Below are positions 1-9,034 of a stretch of DNA of 64,000 nt, one piece after another. This stretch comes from G965232465 sp965232465 (GTDB lineage: Bacteria > Pseudomonadota > Alphaproteobacteria > JAQWUY01). Each line of letters begins with the position of its first letter. The first letter of the stretch is position 1. Made by a program: the position numbers and the translations under genes. The stretch is from the NCBI GenBank assembly GCA_965232465.1, contig OZ246977.1, forward strand, positions 2,418,001 through 2,482,000, written 5' to 3'. Under the pieces are notes generated by a model, which was not told the DNA's origin, searched no databases, and saw only the letters and a list, made by a program, of their open reading frames with translations.

Positions 1-44
1 TGCCCCCAAAAAAACGGGTATATTAAAAATAAGAGGAAAACAAA

Positions 45-833
45 ATGGCTGAAATGCGATTACCTAAAAATTCCCAACCGACAAACAATGGGGTTATACA
101 TACGGCACCACAGGGGACAACAAATGTAAAAGCATTTCGTATTTACCGTTGGTCGCCTGATGATGGGCAAAATCCACGCTATGATACTTTTTTTATTGAT
201 TTGGATGCTTGTGGTCCCATGGTGCTGGATGCGTTGTTAAAGATTAAAAACGAAGTCGACAGCACCCTAACCTTACGGCGGTCGTGTCGTGAAGGAATTT
301 GTGGGTCGTGTGCTATGAATATCGATGGGAAAAATACTTTGGCGTGTACTAAGGCGATTTCTTCTGTACAAGGTACAGTTAAAATATCCCCACTGCCCCA
401 TATGCCTGTGGTAAAAGACTTAGTCCCCGATTTAAAAAATGCTTACAAGCAATTGGAATCCGTAAAACCTTGGTTGCAAACGGGCGATGAAAAAAATGCT
501 ATTAATGGGGATCGGGAACGGCTGCAAAGTCCTGTGGACAGAAAAAAACTCGACGGCTTATATGAATGTATATTGTGTTTCAGCTGTTCCACATCGTGCC
601 CATCATATTGGTGGAATGGGGATAAATATTTGGGTCCTGCTGTATTGTTACAGGCATATCGATTCTTGGCCGATTCCCGTGATACCAACAAAGCGAATCG
701 TTTAAAAGAATTGGACAATCCCTTTAAATTGTTCCGTTGCCACACGATTATGAATTGTACCAATACTTGTCCCAAAGGATTAAACCCCGCCAAAGCTATT
801 GCCAGCATTAAACAAATGATTGACGAAGCATAA
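45..833 (+). CDS. sdhB: Succinate dehydrogenase iron-sulfur subunit
   Basis: This 262-residue protein carries electrons from the FAD subunit SdhA to ubiquinone within complex II on the inner face of the cytoplasmic membrane. All cluster ligands are visible. The [2Fe-2S] cysteines are C81, C86, C89 and C101 (SCREGICGSC, then LAC). The ferredoxin-like half has C175, C178, C181 and C185 (CILCFSCSTSC) and C232, C238 and C242 for the [4Fe-4S] and [3Fe-4S] clusters. Length is normal for the family. An AGAGG-type ribosome site lies about 10 bases before the ATG. The other sdh genes are presumably just outside the left edge; a terminator follows, so this is the last gene of its operon. Confidence 0.97.
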   Translation: MAEMRLPKNSQPTNNGVIHTAPQGTTNVKAFRIYRWSPDDGQNPRYDTFFIDLDACGPMVLDALLKIKNEVDSTLTLRRSCREGICGSCAMNIDGKNTLACTKAISSVQGTVKISPLPHMPVVKDLVPDLKNAYKQLESVKPWLQTGDEKNAINGDRERLQSPVDRKKLDGLYECILCFSCSTSCPSYWWNGDKYLGPAVLLQAYRFLADSRDTNKANRLKELDNPFKLFRCHTIMNCTNTCPKGLNPAKAIASIKQMIDEA

Positions 834-872
834 AAATAAAAACCTAGCAAATAAAACAAAAGTACACAAAAG

Positions 873-913
873 AAAAAACCCACCTGTTCAGTGTCTAAAC
901 GGTGGGGGTTTTT
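873..913 (+). terminator. Rho-independent terminator after sdhB
   Basis: AAAAACCCACC pairs with GGTGGGGGTTTTT across a 16-base loop. The T-run on the plus strand ends the sdh transcript. The A-run on the left arm could also let it work for minus-strand transcripts. Confidence 0.8.
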
Positions 914-1057
914 CAACCAATATAAAGCTACTGTAAAACAATATTTTGTTTATGTTACCAATGTTTTTACAAATATGCAATATAAAAATAAAAAACCTTA
1001 AAAAACAAATGGGTATATTTTTTATAAAATAAAAATTTTATAACTTAGGATATATTT

Positions 1058-1573
1058 TTACAACTTTAAATACACTTTGCGTTTGGTTACTAAACAAAAT
1101 TCGCCTGCCCCTTGTTGGGTTAAATATCCGAATAGGTTTTGGTCACGGCGAAAGGTATATACTTGTGTTTCCTTCATCTTACCGATAAAATTCCATTTTT
1201 TAAACAATTCTTCACGGGCAATGGCACAAGGTTCTGGAAATGCAAAGGTTTCCATGTATATCACATCACATGTGGTGTCGCTGGTGGGGCTAGCGGTAAT
1301 GGTGATATGGCTGTCGTCGCCCCGATAATCGACGACTGTTAAAGCGGAAAAACTATGTTGTGTTGGTGATTTTTGTGCAATAATGGGGTGGGTGCGAATG
1401 GGCAGACCAACAAAGTGTTCGTTTTCGACGGTTTTTACCGCCTGTTGACAGGCATCTGTGCTTACCCCCTGCATGCCGGTGCTGACTTTTACCGAATCAT
1501 TTGCATGGGCAAAGGGGACAGGGGATACTATTAAAGATATAAGGATAAAGTGTATATATTTATAAAATTGCAT
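1058..1573 (-). CDS. Secreted hypothetical protein
   Basis: I do not recognise this 171-residue protein. It begins with a clear Sec signal peptide: a short basic start, a hydrophobic core and a likely cut after PFAHA, near residue 24. The mature part has four cysteines (DACQQ, TTCDV, EPCAI, EFCLV), which would suit two disulfides in the periplasm. It starts inside the last 14 bases of cyoE on the same strand, so it is probably translated by coupling to cyoE. That makes it the distal gene of the oxidase cluster, which suggests but does not prove a role in the envelope or in oxidase assembly. Confidence 0.7.
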   Translation of the reverse strand: MQFYKYIHFILISLIVSPVPFAHANDSVKVSTGMQGVSTDACQQAVKTVENEHFVGLPIRTHPIIAQKSPTQHSFSALTVVDYRGDDSHITITASPTSDTTCDVIYMETFAFPEPCAIAREELFKKWNFIGKMKETQVYTFRRDQNLFGYLTQQGAGEFCLVTKRKVYLKL

Positions 1574-2423
1574 GAATCATTCCATTAAAACCAAGGGATA
1601 TACTGAATACTACGGAAATAAAAATAGATTGGAAAAAGATGTGTTTTCCCCATTTTTCTATGGGCATAGTATCATATTTTATGAGTGCTGTATACAGCCA
1701 TCTGCTTGCCAGTATCAAACATAATAGGGCGGGCAACCAGTGTAAGAACCCCATAATAAAAAACGCAAACATCAATATTAAGAATATTGCCGTGTGTATG
1801 GTAATCGATATGCGGGTGGCTTCGAATCCTTTGACCACTGGCAACACATTGATAGCGGCATTTTTGTAATCGTCAAATCGGAACAGGGCAATGCCGTATG
1901 AATGGGGCATTTGCCAAATGGCAAAAATGATAAATAAAAATACAGTGCGAATATCAATAGCACCGCTAACCACCACATATCCAACCGTCAATGGTACGGA
2001 CCCAGATAGGCTACCAGCCGCAGTGCCATATATAGACTGGCGTTTTGTCCACAGGCTATATACGCACACATAAATAAATACGCCAAATATGCCCAAGTAC
2101 ACGGCTATGGGATTGGTGAATATCCATAATACCGCCAAGCCCCCTAAAATAAGTATTACACCCAACACAAACGCCACCGCAATGGAAATGTCCCCCGTAA
2201 CCAATGCACGGTTTTTCGTACGGGACATTTTGGCGTCGATGTCACGGTCAATAATGTTGTTTAACACACACGCCCCGCCCACAATACCAATGACCCCTAT
2301 TACCATTCCCAAAAAAGTCGATACGATTAAGGTGGTATTCGACGCATAAAAATATCCCCCGATAGCGGACACCAAATTGCCCATAACAATACCCGGTTTC
2401 ATTAAACGCCAATATTTTTTCAT
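1560..2423 (-). CDS. cyoE: Protoheme IX farnesyltransferase (heme O synthase)
   Basis: This enzyme transfers a farnesyl group to heme B to give heme O, the cofactor of the bo3 oxidase. The 287-residue protein belongs to the UbiA prenyltransferase superfamily, with about eight or nine membrane segments. The first Asp-rich motif is NNIIDRDIDAKMSRTKNRAL near residues 55-75. The conserved loop WTKRQSIYGTAAGSLSGS and the second motif DDYKNAAINVLP are also present. A GAGGAA ribosome site precedes the ATG. It lies downstream of cyoABCD on the same strand, but a strong terminator separates it from cyoD, so it is either expressed by readthrough or has its own promoter. Confidence 0.96.
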   Translation of the reverse strand: MKKYWRLMKPGIVMGNLVSAIGGYFYASNTTLIVSTFLGMVIGVIGIVGGACVLNNIIDRDIDAKMSRTKNRALVTGDISIAVAFVLGVILILGGLAVLWIFTNPIAVYLGIFGVFIYVCVYSLWTKRQSIYGTAAGSLSGSVPLTVGYVVVSGAIDIRTVFLFIIFAIWQMPHSYGIALFRFDDYKNAAINVLPVVKGFEATRISITIHTAIFLILMFAFFIMGFLHWLPALLCLILASRWLYTALIKYDTMPIEKWGKHIFFQSIFISVVFSISLGFNGMIHAIL

Positions 2424-2534
2424 AAAGTAATATTCCTCGTTTTTGTTAATAGGGGATTTGCCACTGCAATACCCTTATTAGGGGGTGTTTAATCCCATGT
2501 GGTATATATATCATATTTGATAAATTTTTTGGGA

Positions 2535-2574
2535 TAAAAAAGGCTTGTATTCCAAGTATCAGAATACAAGCCTT
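2535..2574 (-). terminator. Strong terminator between cyoD and cyoE
   Basis: A perfect 13-bp stem (AAGGCTTGTATTC and its complement) with a 9-base loop is followed, in the minus direction, by TTTTTATCCC. It should end most cyoABCD transcripts before cyoE. Confidence 0.85.
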
Positions 2575-2614
2575 GTGTTTATATAACATATGATATTTTT
2601 GTGATATTTTTGGC

Positions 2615-2947
2615 TTAAAACCCAATTTCCATATTCATGTGCAGATGCCACATAATCCATGCGGTACCTAATACCATAATCAATACCTGAATAATGGTAA
2701 ATACACCGGTTACAACCGACCACATCCCATCGGGGGTATTTTTAATATGCAGGAAATACACCAGTTGTGCCAATAATTGGCTAAATGCACTGATTGCCAA
2801 AATAACAATGGCGGTGGATTTGTCAAAACCGCCTGTCATAACAACCCCAAATGAAATCAGGGTAAAGACAATCGATAACACAGTGCCTTTCATATATTCG
2901 GAAAAAGTGCCATGTGGAACATCTAAGTGGGGGGTGTGATTTGCCAT
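2615..2947 (-). CDS. cyoD: Cytochrome bo3 ubiquinol oxidase subunit IV
   Basis: This 110-residue membrane protein is the small subunit IV of the bo3 quinol oxidase. It shows three hydrophobic segments, and its start (HTPHLDVPHGTFSEYMKGTVLSI) resembles the family opening. The motif VYFLHIK near the middle is typical of CyoD and CtaF-like subunits. It begins one base after the end of cyoC, so the two are translated together. Confidence 0.93.
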   Translation of the reverse strand: MANHTPHLDVPHGTFSEYMKGTVLSIVFTLISFGVVMTGGFDKSTAIVILAISAFSQLLAQLVYFLHIKNTPDGMWSVVTGVFTIIQVLIMVLGTAWIMWHLHMNMEIGF

Positions 2948-2948
2948 T

Positions 2949-3569
2949 TTATAATACTCCTATCAAATATACGACGGTGAATACACCGATCCAAACCAAA
3001 TCCAAAAAGTGCCAAAACAGGCTTAGGCAAGTTAATCGTACTTTGTTGTCGATGCTAAGTCCATTTTTCTTAAAGTGGAAAAACAAGGTTACCATCCATA
3101 CGCTACCGACAGTTACATGTAGTCCATGCGTCCCCACCAAGGCAAAGAAGGATGCCCAGTACGCATTTACCCACCAACCGGCACCTTCGTGTGCCAAGTG
3201 GTAAAATTCATATAATTCGACGCCCAGAAATCCAAGCCCAAATATCAGGGTCGGTATCAACCACATAATAATGCCTTGTAAATTTTCCTTTTGCATATGC
3301 AACATTGCCATCCCAAAGGTCACAGAACTTGCCAACAACAATGCCGTGTTTAAGAAAATCAGATTAAGATCAAATAAATCCCTTGAAAATAAGCCATGTT
3401 CGTTTGCCATTTGGGGCATGGTTGCAAATACTGCAAACAAGGTGGCAAATAATAAACAGTCGGTCATCAGGTATATCCAAAAACCAAATACAGTCATGGA
3501 TTTTGTATCCACATGATGATCGTCTATGTACAGGGTCATATCTTGTGGTTTAATATCAATATGTGCCAT
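2949..3569 (-). CDS. cyoC: Cytochrome bo3 ubiquinol oxidase subunit III
   Basis: This 206-residue membrane protein has five predicted transmembrane segments, as expected for bacterial quinol-oxidase subunit III. Recognisable family signatures are FGFWIYLMTDCLLFATLFA near the N-terminus, GVELYEFYHL in the middle and GTHGLHVTVG before the last segments. It stabilises the catalytic subunit CyoB. It sits between cyoB and cyoD in the usual order cyoABCD. Confidence 0.95.
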   Translation of the reverse strand: MAHIDIKPQDMTLYIDDHHVDTKSMTVFGFWIYLMTDCLLFATLFAVFATMPQMANEHGLFSRDLFDLNLIFLNTALLLASSVTFGMAMLHMQKENLQGIIMWLIPTLIFGLGFLGVELYEFYHLAHEGAGWWVNAYWASFFALVGTHGLHVTVGSVWMVTLFFHFKKNGLSIDNKVRLTCLSLFWHFLDLVWIGVFTVVYLIGVL

Positions 3570-3591
3570 TTTTGTATATTCCTTTCTGTAC

Positions 3592-5619
3592 CTATACTTT
3601 ACCTACTTGTCTTAGGGCTTCCCAGCGGGCAGTTTCGATGGCTTCCACTTCTTCGGTTTCCACATAATATTCCCGTTTGGCGTATAGTGTGTGTAAAATA
3701 AGCGTACCGATAATAATTGCAAATGATATAAAGAACACCCACCAAATATGCCATACGGCGGCAAAACCAAGTGGTATCGAGGTCAATCCCATAATGGGTC
3801 CCGCCCAAGTGTTACATGGCATATGGATGCGTTCAAAATTGGTAATTTTTTGATACGCCATCCCATTTTCTTTGCGTAAGTGCCATTCGTCAATCGCATG
3901 GAAGTGTGGGGTTTTTGCAAAGTTATAATAGGGGGGGGGGGAAGAAGTTGACCACTCCATAGTACGACCATCGTTAAAATCCCCGCATACATCCATATTT
4001 TTATGGCGGTTAAGGAAACTGACAACTAAATTTATTACTGTTGCCAATGCCCCCAGAAATAGGATACCCACACCAAATGCGGCAACTGCAAAATATGGGG
4101 CCCATTCCGGGTTGTCATAATAATTTAACCGTCGTGTTGCCCCCATAAAGCCAAGGGCGTATATGGGCATGAAAGATACAAAAAATCCGATTGTCCATAA
4201 TATGGGGGCCAATTTCCCCCAGAATGGGTTTAATTGCCAACCCGTAAATTTCGGCCACCAGAAATGTACCGCCGTTAAATATCCAAATACTGCACCGCCA
4301 ATAATCACATTGTGGAAGTGGGCAACCAAGAACAACGAGTTATGCAATACAAAATCCGCCGCAGGAATCGATAACATAACCCCGGTCATACCGCCCACCG
4401 TAAAGGTAACAAAGAATGCCATCGTCCAATATACTTCGGCGGTTAATTTTACCCGTCCTTTGTACATGGTGAACAACCAGTTAAACAACTTTACCCCCGT
4501 GGGAATGGCAATTGCCATGGTGGCAATGCCAAAGAACGCATTGACAGACGCCCCCGCCCCCATGGTGAAGAAGTGGTGTAACCATACAATCATCGACAAC
4601 AACCCAATAACAGCAGTTGCATATACCAATCCTTTGTATCCGAATAAGGATTTACGGGAAAATACGGGGACGACTTCGGAAAATACCCCAAACGCTGGTA
4701 AAACTAATAAGTATACTTCTGGATGTCCCCAAACCCAAATCAAGTTTACCCACATCATTTGATTACCACCCAGTTCATTGGTAAAGAAGTGTGTGTCGAA
4801 ATATCTGTCTGTGGTTAGCATGGCGATGGTAACGGTCAAGATGGGGAAAATGATGGCTCCGATTGTTGCTGCTGTTAAGGTTGTCCATGTGGATACGGGC
4901 ATCATCATCAATTTTAACCCAGGGGCACGCATTTTTAAAATGGTAACAATAAAGTTAATCGAGGTCATTGTGGTACCAATGCCAGCAATCTGTAACGACC
5001 ATATCCAATAATCTACACCCACCCACGGGCTAAACTCAATACCAGATAGGGGGGGATATGCCAACCATCCTGTTGCGGCAAATTCCCCAATAAACAAGGA
5101 AATGTTTACCAAAATCGCCCCGGATGCAAAGAACCAAAACGCCAAATTGTTCATAAATGGAAATGCCACATCCCGTGCCCCAATTTGTAAGGGGGTTAAG
5201 TAATTCCAAATGGCCGCCACCAATGGCATCGCCACAAAGAAAATCATAATGACCGCATGGGCAGTAAAGATTTGATCATAGTGTTCGGGGGACAAATATC
5301 CCGATCCGAATGTGTCCGATGATGCCAACACTTGGTGTGATCGCATCAGCACCGCATCGGCAAACCCCCGAATCATCATAATTAAGGCAACGATACCATA
5401 CATAAGAGAGATTTTTTTGTGGTCGACGGTAGTAATCCATTCGCGCCACAAATAGCCCAATAATCGGTATCTAAACAATGCAAAAACGACGCATATGCCA
5501 ACTACCCCTACAACCGCACCCGTTGTCAAAACAATGGGGTCATATGGAAAAACTTCCCAATTTAACCGCCCAAATACGGGATCTGGATCTGTTACAATGT
5601 TGCGTTCTTTAACTGCCAT
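3592..5619 (-). CDS. cyoB: Cytochrome bo3 ubiquinol oxidase subunit I
   Basis: This is the catalytic heme-copper subunit (675 residues) that reduces oxygen to water and pumps protons. Diagnostic stretches are FTAHAVIMIFF (heme ligand His), WVWGHPEVYLLVLPAFG (CuB His and the cross-linked Tyr region), WLHHFFTMG (CuB His pair) and LVAHFHNVIIGG (heme ligands). The C-terminal SSPPPYYNFAKTP loop is also typical of CyoB. The Pro codons of that loop are encoded by an 11-base homopolymer at 3931-3941. Length agrees with other CyoB proteins. It lies 25 bases downstream of cyoA. Confidence 0.97.
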   Translation of the reverse strand: MAVKERNIVTDPDPVFGRLNWEVFPYDPIVLTTGAVVGVVGICVVFALFRYRLLGYLWREWITTVDHKKISLMYGIVALIMMIRGFADAVLMRSHQVLASSDTFGSGYLSPEHYDQIFTAHAVIMIFFVAMPLVAAIWNYLTPLQIGARDVAFPFMNNLAFWFFASGAILVNISLFIGEFAATGWLAYPPLSGIEFSPWVGVDYWIWSLQIAGIGTTMTSINFIVTILKMRAPGLKLMMMPVSTWTTLTAATIGAIIFPILTVTIAMLTTDRYFDTHFFTNELGGNQMMWVNLIWVWGHPEVYLLVLPAFGVFSEVVPVFSRKSLFGYKGLVYATAVIGLLSMIVWLHHFFTMGAGASVNAFFGIATMAIAIPTGVKLFNWLFTMYKGRVKLTAEVYWTMAFFVTFTVGGMTGVMLSIPAADFVLHNSLFLVAHFHNVIIGGAVFGYLTAVHFWWPKFTGWQLNPFWGKLAPILWTIGFFVSFMPIYALGFMGATRRLNYYDNPEWAPYFAVAAFGVGILFLGALATVINLVVSFLNRHKNMDVCGDFNDGRTMEWSTSSPPPYYNFAKTPHFHAIDEWHLRKENGMAYQKITNFERIHMPCNTWAGPIMGLTSIPLGFAAVWHIWWVFFISFAIIIGTLILHTLYAKREYYVETEEVEAIETARWEALRQVGKV

Positions 5620-5644
5620 GGTTGTATCCTCCTATTACGCCATT

Positions 5645-6538
5645 TTAGTGTGTTTTGTTATACTTGCGGATGATGTTATTAAATTGGTCATTATCGACCA
5701 CATCGGCAAAGTGTTCAATGGGGTGGTCTTTTGTTTGTTTGCCCCGTAATCTTTGATATGCGTTCTGGTCAAATATCTGTGGCGAAGACTTTACCTTTTG
5801 CACCCATGCGTCATACTCTGTGTCGGAAACCGAATGTACATCAAATTTCATCCCAGCAAATCCAAATCCACTGTAATTTGCAGAAATCCCCCGCATTAGT
5901 TTTTTCTTATCAGATATAAGGTGCAGACGATTTTCCATCCCCCCCATGGCATATAATTGCCCCCCCAATTCGGGAATGAAAAACGAATTCATCACCGTAT
6001 CCGATGTAATCACAAATTTAATGGGAGTATTAACAGGAATGGCAATTTCATTGACCGTGGCAATGTCTTCTTCGGGATAAAAGAATACCCATTTCCAATC
6101 CATAGCCACCACCTGAATTGTTAATTCTTCGTCCTTGGCATTTTCATATTTACCCACCAAAGATACCCGTGGATCCAAAGAATGTGAAGTGTTATAGGCG
6201 GTGATTGCAAGTACGCTAACAATGGCAATCGGCACACCCCACGCAAAAAATTCAATCTTATTCGAATGATTCCACTTGGGGCGGTATTCGGCATCTTTGT
6301 TGCTTTCCCGATACCAAAACGGAAACCATATGGCCATAACCAAGGTGGGAATGACCACCAACAACATTAAGAAAAACGATAACATTATCAATTTTGATTG
6401 TTTTTCGCCCACCTGCCCATTGGAATTGACAAGCACAAATAAATCATCGCTATACATTGCCACAATCGGAATTAACAGCAAGGTTATAAAAAACAAACTG
6501 ATAAGTGTAATCAAACCATATTTTTTAAAATTTGACAT
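5645..6538 (-). CDS. cyoA: Cytochrome bo3 ubiquinol oxidase subunit II
   Basis: This 297-residue protein is the periplasm-facing subunit II. Two membrane segments (about residues 9-30 and 45-70) are followed by a cupredoxin-like domain. AMDWKWVFFYPEEDIATVNEI and SFFIPELGGQLYAMGG are family signatures. The CuA-binding cysteines of cytochrome c oxidases are absent, which marks it as a quinol oxidase subunit. No lipobox cysteine is visible in the N-terminal segment, unlike E. coli CyoA. It is the first gene of the oxidase operon, downstream of an FNR-type box. Confidence 0.95.
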   Translation of the reverse strand: MSNFKKYGLITLISLFFITLLLIPIVAMYSDDLFVLVNSNGQVGEKQSKLIMLSFFLMLLVVIPTLVMAIWFPFWYRESNKDAEYRPKWNHSNKIEFFAWGVPIAIVSVLAITAYNTSHSLDPRVSLVGKYENAKDEELTIQVVAMDWKWVFFYPEEDIATVNEIAIPVNTPIKFVITSDTVMNSFFIPELGGQLYAMGGMENRLHLISDKKKLMRGISANYSGFGFAGMKFDVHSVSDTEYDAWVQKVKSSPQIFDQNAYQRLRGKQTKDHPIEHFADVVDNDQFNNIIRKYNKTH

Positions 6539-6702
6539 ATAAAAATACTTTCTGACCTTAGTCTTAATTTCCTATTCAAGTTTCTTTTTACGAATCTCAT
6601 ATGCAGTATACAGCATTACAATACAAAATACAATATATTATAGCATAATATACCCCATGTCCGAAACAAGCATTAAAATAACAGAATTTCCGCATTGACA
6701 GC

Positions 6703-6716
6703 TTGATATAAATCAA
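6703..6716. promoter_or_regulatory. FNR/FixK-type operator upstream of cyoABCD
   Basis: TTGATATAAATCAA is a perfect match to the palindromic consensus TTGAT-N4-ATCAA bound by FNR, FnrL, Anr and FixK regulators. It lies 165 bases upstream of the cyoA start and 56 bases from the end of ubiB, in non-coding DNA. The likely meaning is oxygen-dependent control of the terminal oxidase. I did not identify a confident promoter to say whether it activates or represses. Confidence 0.7.
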
Positions 6717-6771
6717 GATCTGCTTATTTTTTATTATATATAGGTATTGGATCGTACTATATACATAATTT

Positions 6772-8079
6772 TTAAGTATCTTGTTGTTTTTTGGGGGGAT
6801 GATGGGCATTGTATATATCGCTCAGCAGGGTTTCTATGCGGGCGGGAATCCCCCGATTGACCCGCATCCATTGTTCCATGATGTCGGCAATCAATGCCCA
6901 CATGTTGCGTTGGGGGGCGAGGACTCTACCTGTACCTTCGGCGACGATCAAGGTTTTTTGTAACAATAATAATTCAGGGCGAACCCGCATTTGAAATTTT
7001 TCTGTAACCGTGAATAAATCGCTTAATAATTGTCCCATTGCCACCGCAGACCAATCCATACCTGTGCGGTCAATCGCAATTTTTTTCAAGGCGTTGGCAA
7101 AGGCGTTGACCCCATATGTGGCGGGTACATATCCGGCGATAAAGTGGACTTCTGCCACCCGTGTATAATCGCCCTTATATAAGTAGTATAAACAGTCGGC
7201 TATGTAAATACGGGTTTTTTTGCTTAAATATCCCATAATGCCAAAATCGACGGGACACAACACCCCATCCGCCCTGACAAACATATTGCCGGGGTGAATG
7301 TCCGCATGAAAAAAACCATCCCGAAACACTTGCAAGAAAAATATACGGGTGCTGTCGGTCAATAGTTGTGTACAGTCAAGGTTCCATTTTTTGAGGGTGG
7401 TTATATCGTCGATGCGTACCCCGTCGATCCATTCTGTGGTCAAAACATCGGCGGTGGTGTATGTATGATATATGGGGGGGACATAAAATTTCGGGTCGTC
7501 TTTAAAATTTTTGTGCAATCGTTCGGCGTTTTTGGCTTCGATGGTTAAATCCAATTCTGCGTGTACCCAAGTACGCAGTTCATCGACAACTTGACAGGGG
7601 CGTAAACGGCGGGATTTTTTTGATATTTTTTCGAGCATGCGTGCCAATTTGTAAAAAACTTTAATATCGCCAAAGAATTTTTGTCGAATGTGGGGGCGTA
7701 AAATTTTTACCGCCACCAGTGTGCCATCGTATAATACTGCCTTATGGACTTGGGCAATGGATGCGGATCCAACAGGTATTTCAGAAAAATCCATAAACAC
7801 TGAATCCACCGACATACCACAGGCGTTTTGAAAAATCTTTTTGGCGGTTTTTGCGGAAAATGGCGGGGCTTGGTCTTGTAAAGATTTTAAATGGGTTGCC
7901 CAAGCGGTGCCGACAATATCGGGGCGTACGGATAAAATTTGTGCCAATTTAATAAAGCTGACACCCCCCCGGCAAAACAGCCACACCCCCATGCGGTATC
8001 GCATGCACTTTGGGGCAATTTTTGCCACCAATATCAGCCCCAAACAGACCCAACAGAATCGCATAAAACGATATATCAT
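6772..8079 (-). CDS. ubiB: UbiB-family atypical kinase (ubiquinone biosynthesis)
   Basis: This 435-residue member of the ABC1/ADCK/UbiB atypical kinase family is needed for ubiquinone synthesis. Visible parts are the nucleotide-binding region (GSASIAQVHKAVLYDGTLVA, then VKILRP), the catalytic HADIHPGN near residue 260 and the metal-binding VDFGIMG. The family KxGQ motif reads KLAQ here (FIKLAQILSVRPD), a Gly-to-Ala change in a position usually invariant. The protein is shorter than E. coli UbiB (about 546 residues) and lacks an obvious pair of C-terminal membrane helices. It starts six bases after ubiE ends, so the two form an operon. Confidence 0.92.
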   Translation of the reverse strand: MIYRFMRFCWVCLGLILVAKIAPKCMRYRMGVWLFCRGGVSFIKLAQILSVRPDIVGTAWATHLKSLQDQAPPFSAKTAKKIFQNACGMSVDSVFMDFSEIPVGSASIAQVHKAVLYDGTLVAVKILRPHIRQKFFGDIKVFYKLARMLEKISKKSRRLRPCQVVDELRTWVHAELDLTIEAKNAERLHKNFKDDPKFYVPPIYHTYTTADVLTTEWIDGVRIDDITTLKKWNLDCTQLLTDSTRIFFLQVFRDGFFHADIHPGNMFVRADGVLCPVDFGIMGYLSKKTRIYIADCLYYLYKGDYTRVAEVHFIAGYVPATYGVNAFANALKKIAIDRTGMDWSAVAMGQLLSDLFTVTEKFQMRVRPELLLLQKTLIVAEGTGRVLAPQRNMWALIADIMEQWMRVNRGIPARIETLLSDIYNAHHPPKKQQDT

Positions 8080-8085
8080 GATCGC

Positions 8086-8925
8086 TTAAATTTTCCATCC
8101 ACTGTGAATGGCGGCAATCCCCCCCGTCATATTGGTGTATGAGGTTTGGGTAAAGCCGACCGATTCCATAATATCCATTAATGCTTGTTGTTCGGGGAAA
8201 CGGCGAATGGATTCGACCAAGTATTGATACGATTCTGTATCCCCGGCAATAAATCCCCCCAATTTTGGCAAAATATGAAACGAATACGCATCATATAATG
8301 TGTTTAACACTGGTACGCTTACATGGGAAAATTCCAAACACATAAACCGCCCCCCGGGTTTGACAACACGGTATGCCTCAGACAAGGCGGTTTTAATTTC
8401 CGTCACATTTCTGAGCCCAAAGGCAATGGTGTACGCATCCACATTGGCATCGGCAATCGGCAGGTTTAAGGCATCGCCTACTGTCCAGTGAATATTGTGT
8501 ATAATACCTTTATCCAATGCCCGATTCTGTCCCACCTTGACCATACCTTCGGTTAAATCACAAACAGTGACCGATTTTCCTCCATGTTGTAGGAATCGAA
8601 ATGCTATGTCCCCTGTACCGCCCGCCACATCCAGCAATACCATATCTTTGTGGGGTTTAAGCATGCGGATGAATGTATCCTTCCATAAACGGTGAATCCC
8701 CCCTGACATAACATCGTTCATCATATCGTATTTATGGGCAACAGATTCGAAAACCCCTTGTACTAATGCGGGTTTTTCCGCTTTGTCCACATCTTGAAAA
8801 CCAAATGAAGCAGTGGTGGCATCGCTGTGCTTGTTATTGTATGCGGGGTGTTGCTCAGATTCGGCTGTGGATTCGGCTGTGGATTTGGGTGTGGATTTGG
8901 GTGTGGATTTGGGTGTTTTCGTCAT
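8086..8925 (-). CDS. ubiE: Demethylmenaquinone/ubiquinone C-methyltransferase
   Basis: This SAM-dependent methyltransferase makes the C-methylation step in ubiquinone (and menaquinone) synthesis. The family blocks are VFESVAHKYDMMNDVMSGG, the SAM-binding LLDVAGGTGDIAFRFL and AFGLRNVTEIKTAL. The longest reading frame starts at 9018, but I choose the ATG at 8925 (MTKTPKS). AGGGA lies the right distance upstream of it, while the upstream ATGs have no ribosome site. The N-terminal extension is an unusual low-complexity stretch, (TPKS)x3 (TAES)x2, from a 12-bp tandem repeat. It is co-transcribed with ubiB and divergent from mutM. Confidence 0.94.
   Translation of the reverse strand: MTKTPKSTPKSTPKSTAESTAESEQHPAYNNKHSDATTASFGFQDVDKAEKPALVQGVFESVAHKYDMMNDVMSGGIHRLWKDTFIRMLKPHKDMVLLDVAGGTGDIAFRFLQHGGKSVTVCDLTEGMVKVGQNRALDKGIIHNIHWTVGDALNLPIADANVDAYTIAFGLRNVTEIKTALSEAYRVVKPGGRFMCLEFSHVSVPVLNTLYDAYSFHILPKLGGFIAGDTESYQYLVESIRRFPEQQALMDIMESVGFTQTSYTNMTGGIAAIHSGWKI
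8862..8920. repeat. 12-bp tandem repeat in the ubiE N-terminus
   Basis: Five tandem 12-bp units encode TPKS three times and TAES twice. The last two differ from the first three by a few bases. Twelve bases keep frame, so copy number can change without disrupting the gene. Confidence 0.85.
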
Positions 8926-9034
8926 ACTTTTATCCCTAAACATATTATTATCTACTTGCAAAATAGGTCTTATATGTATAGCATAATATATATAAAAATA
9001 GCAAAATAAATATACCAAATCTTAAAGGATATAC

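Noticed and set aside
443..916. Minus-strand frame of 157 codons across sdhB
   Set aside because: It lies antisense to a gene with all iron-sulfur ligands and shows no family features.
4163..4762. Plus-strand frame of 199 codons inside cyoB
   Set aside because: It is antisense to conserved heme-copper oxidase sequence and has no start context; a shadow frame.
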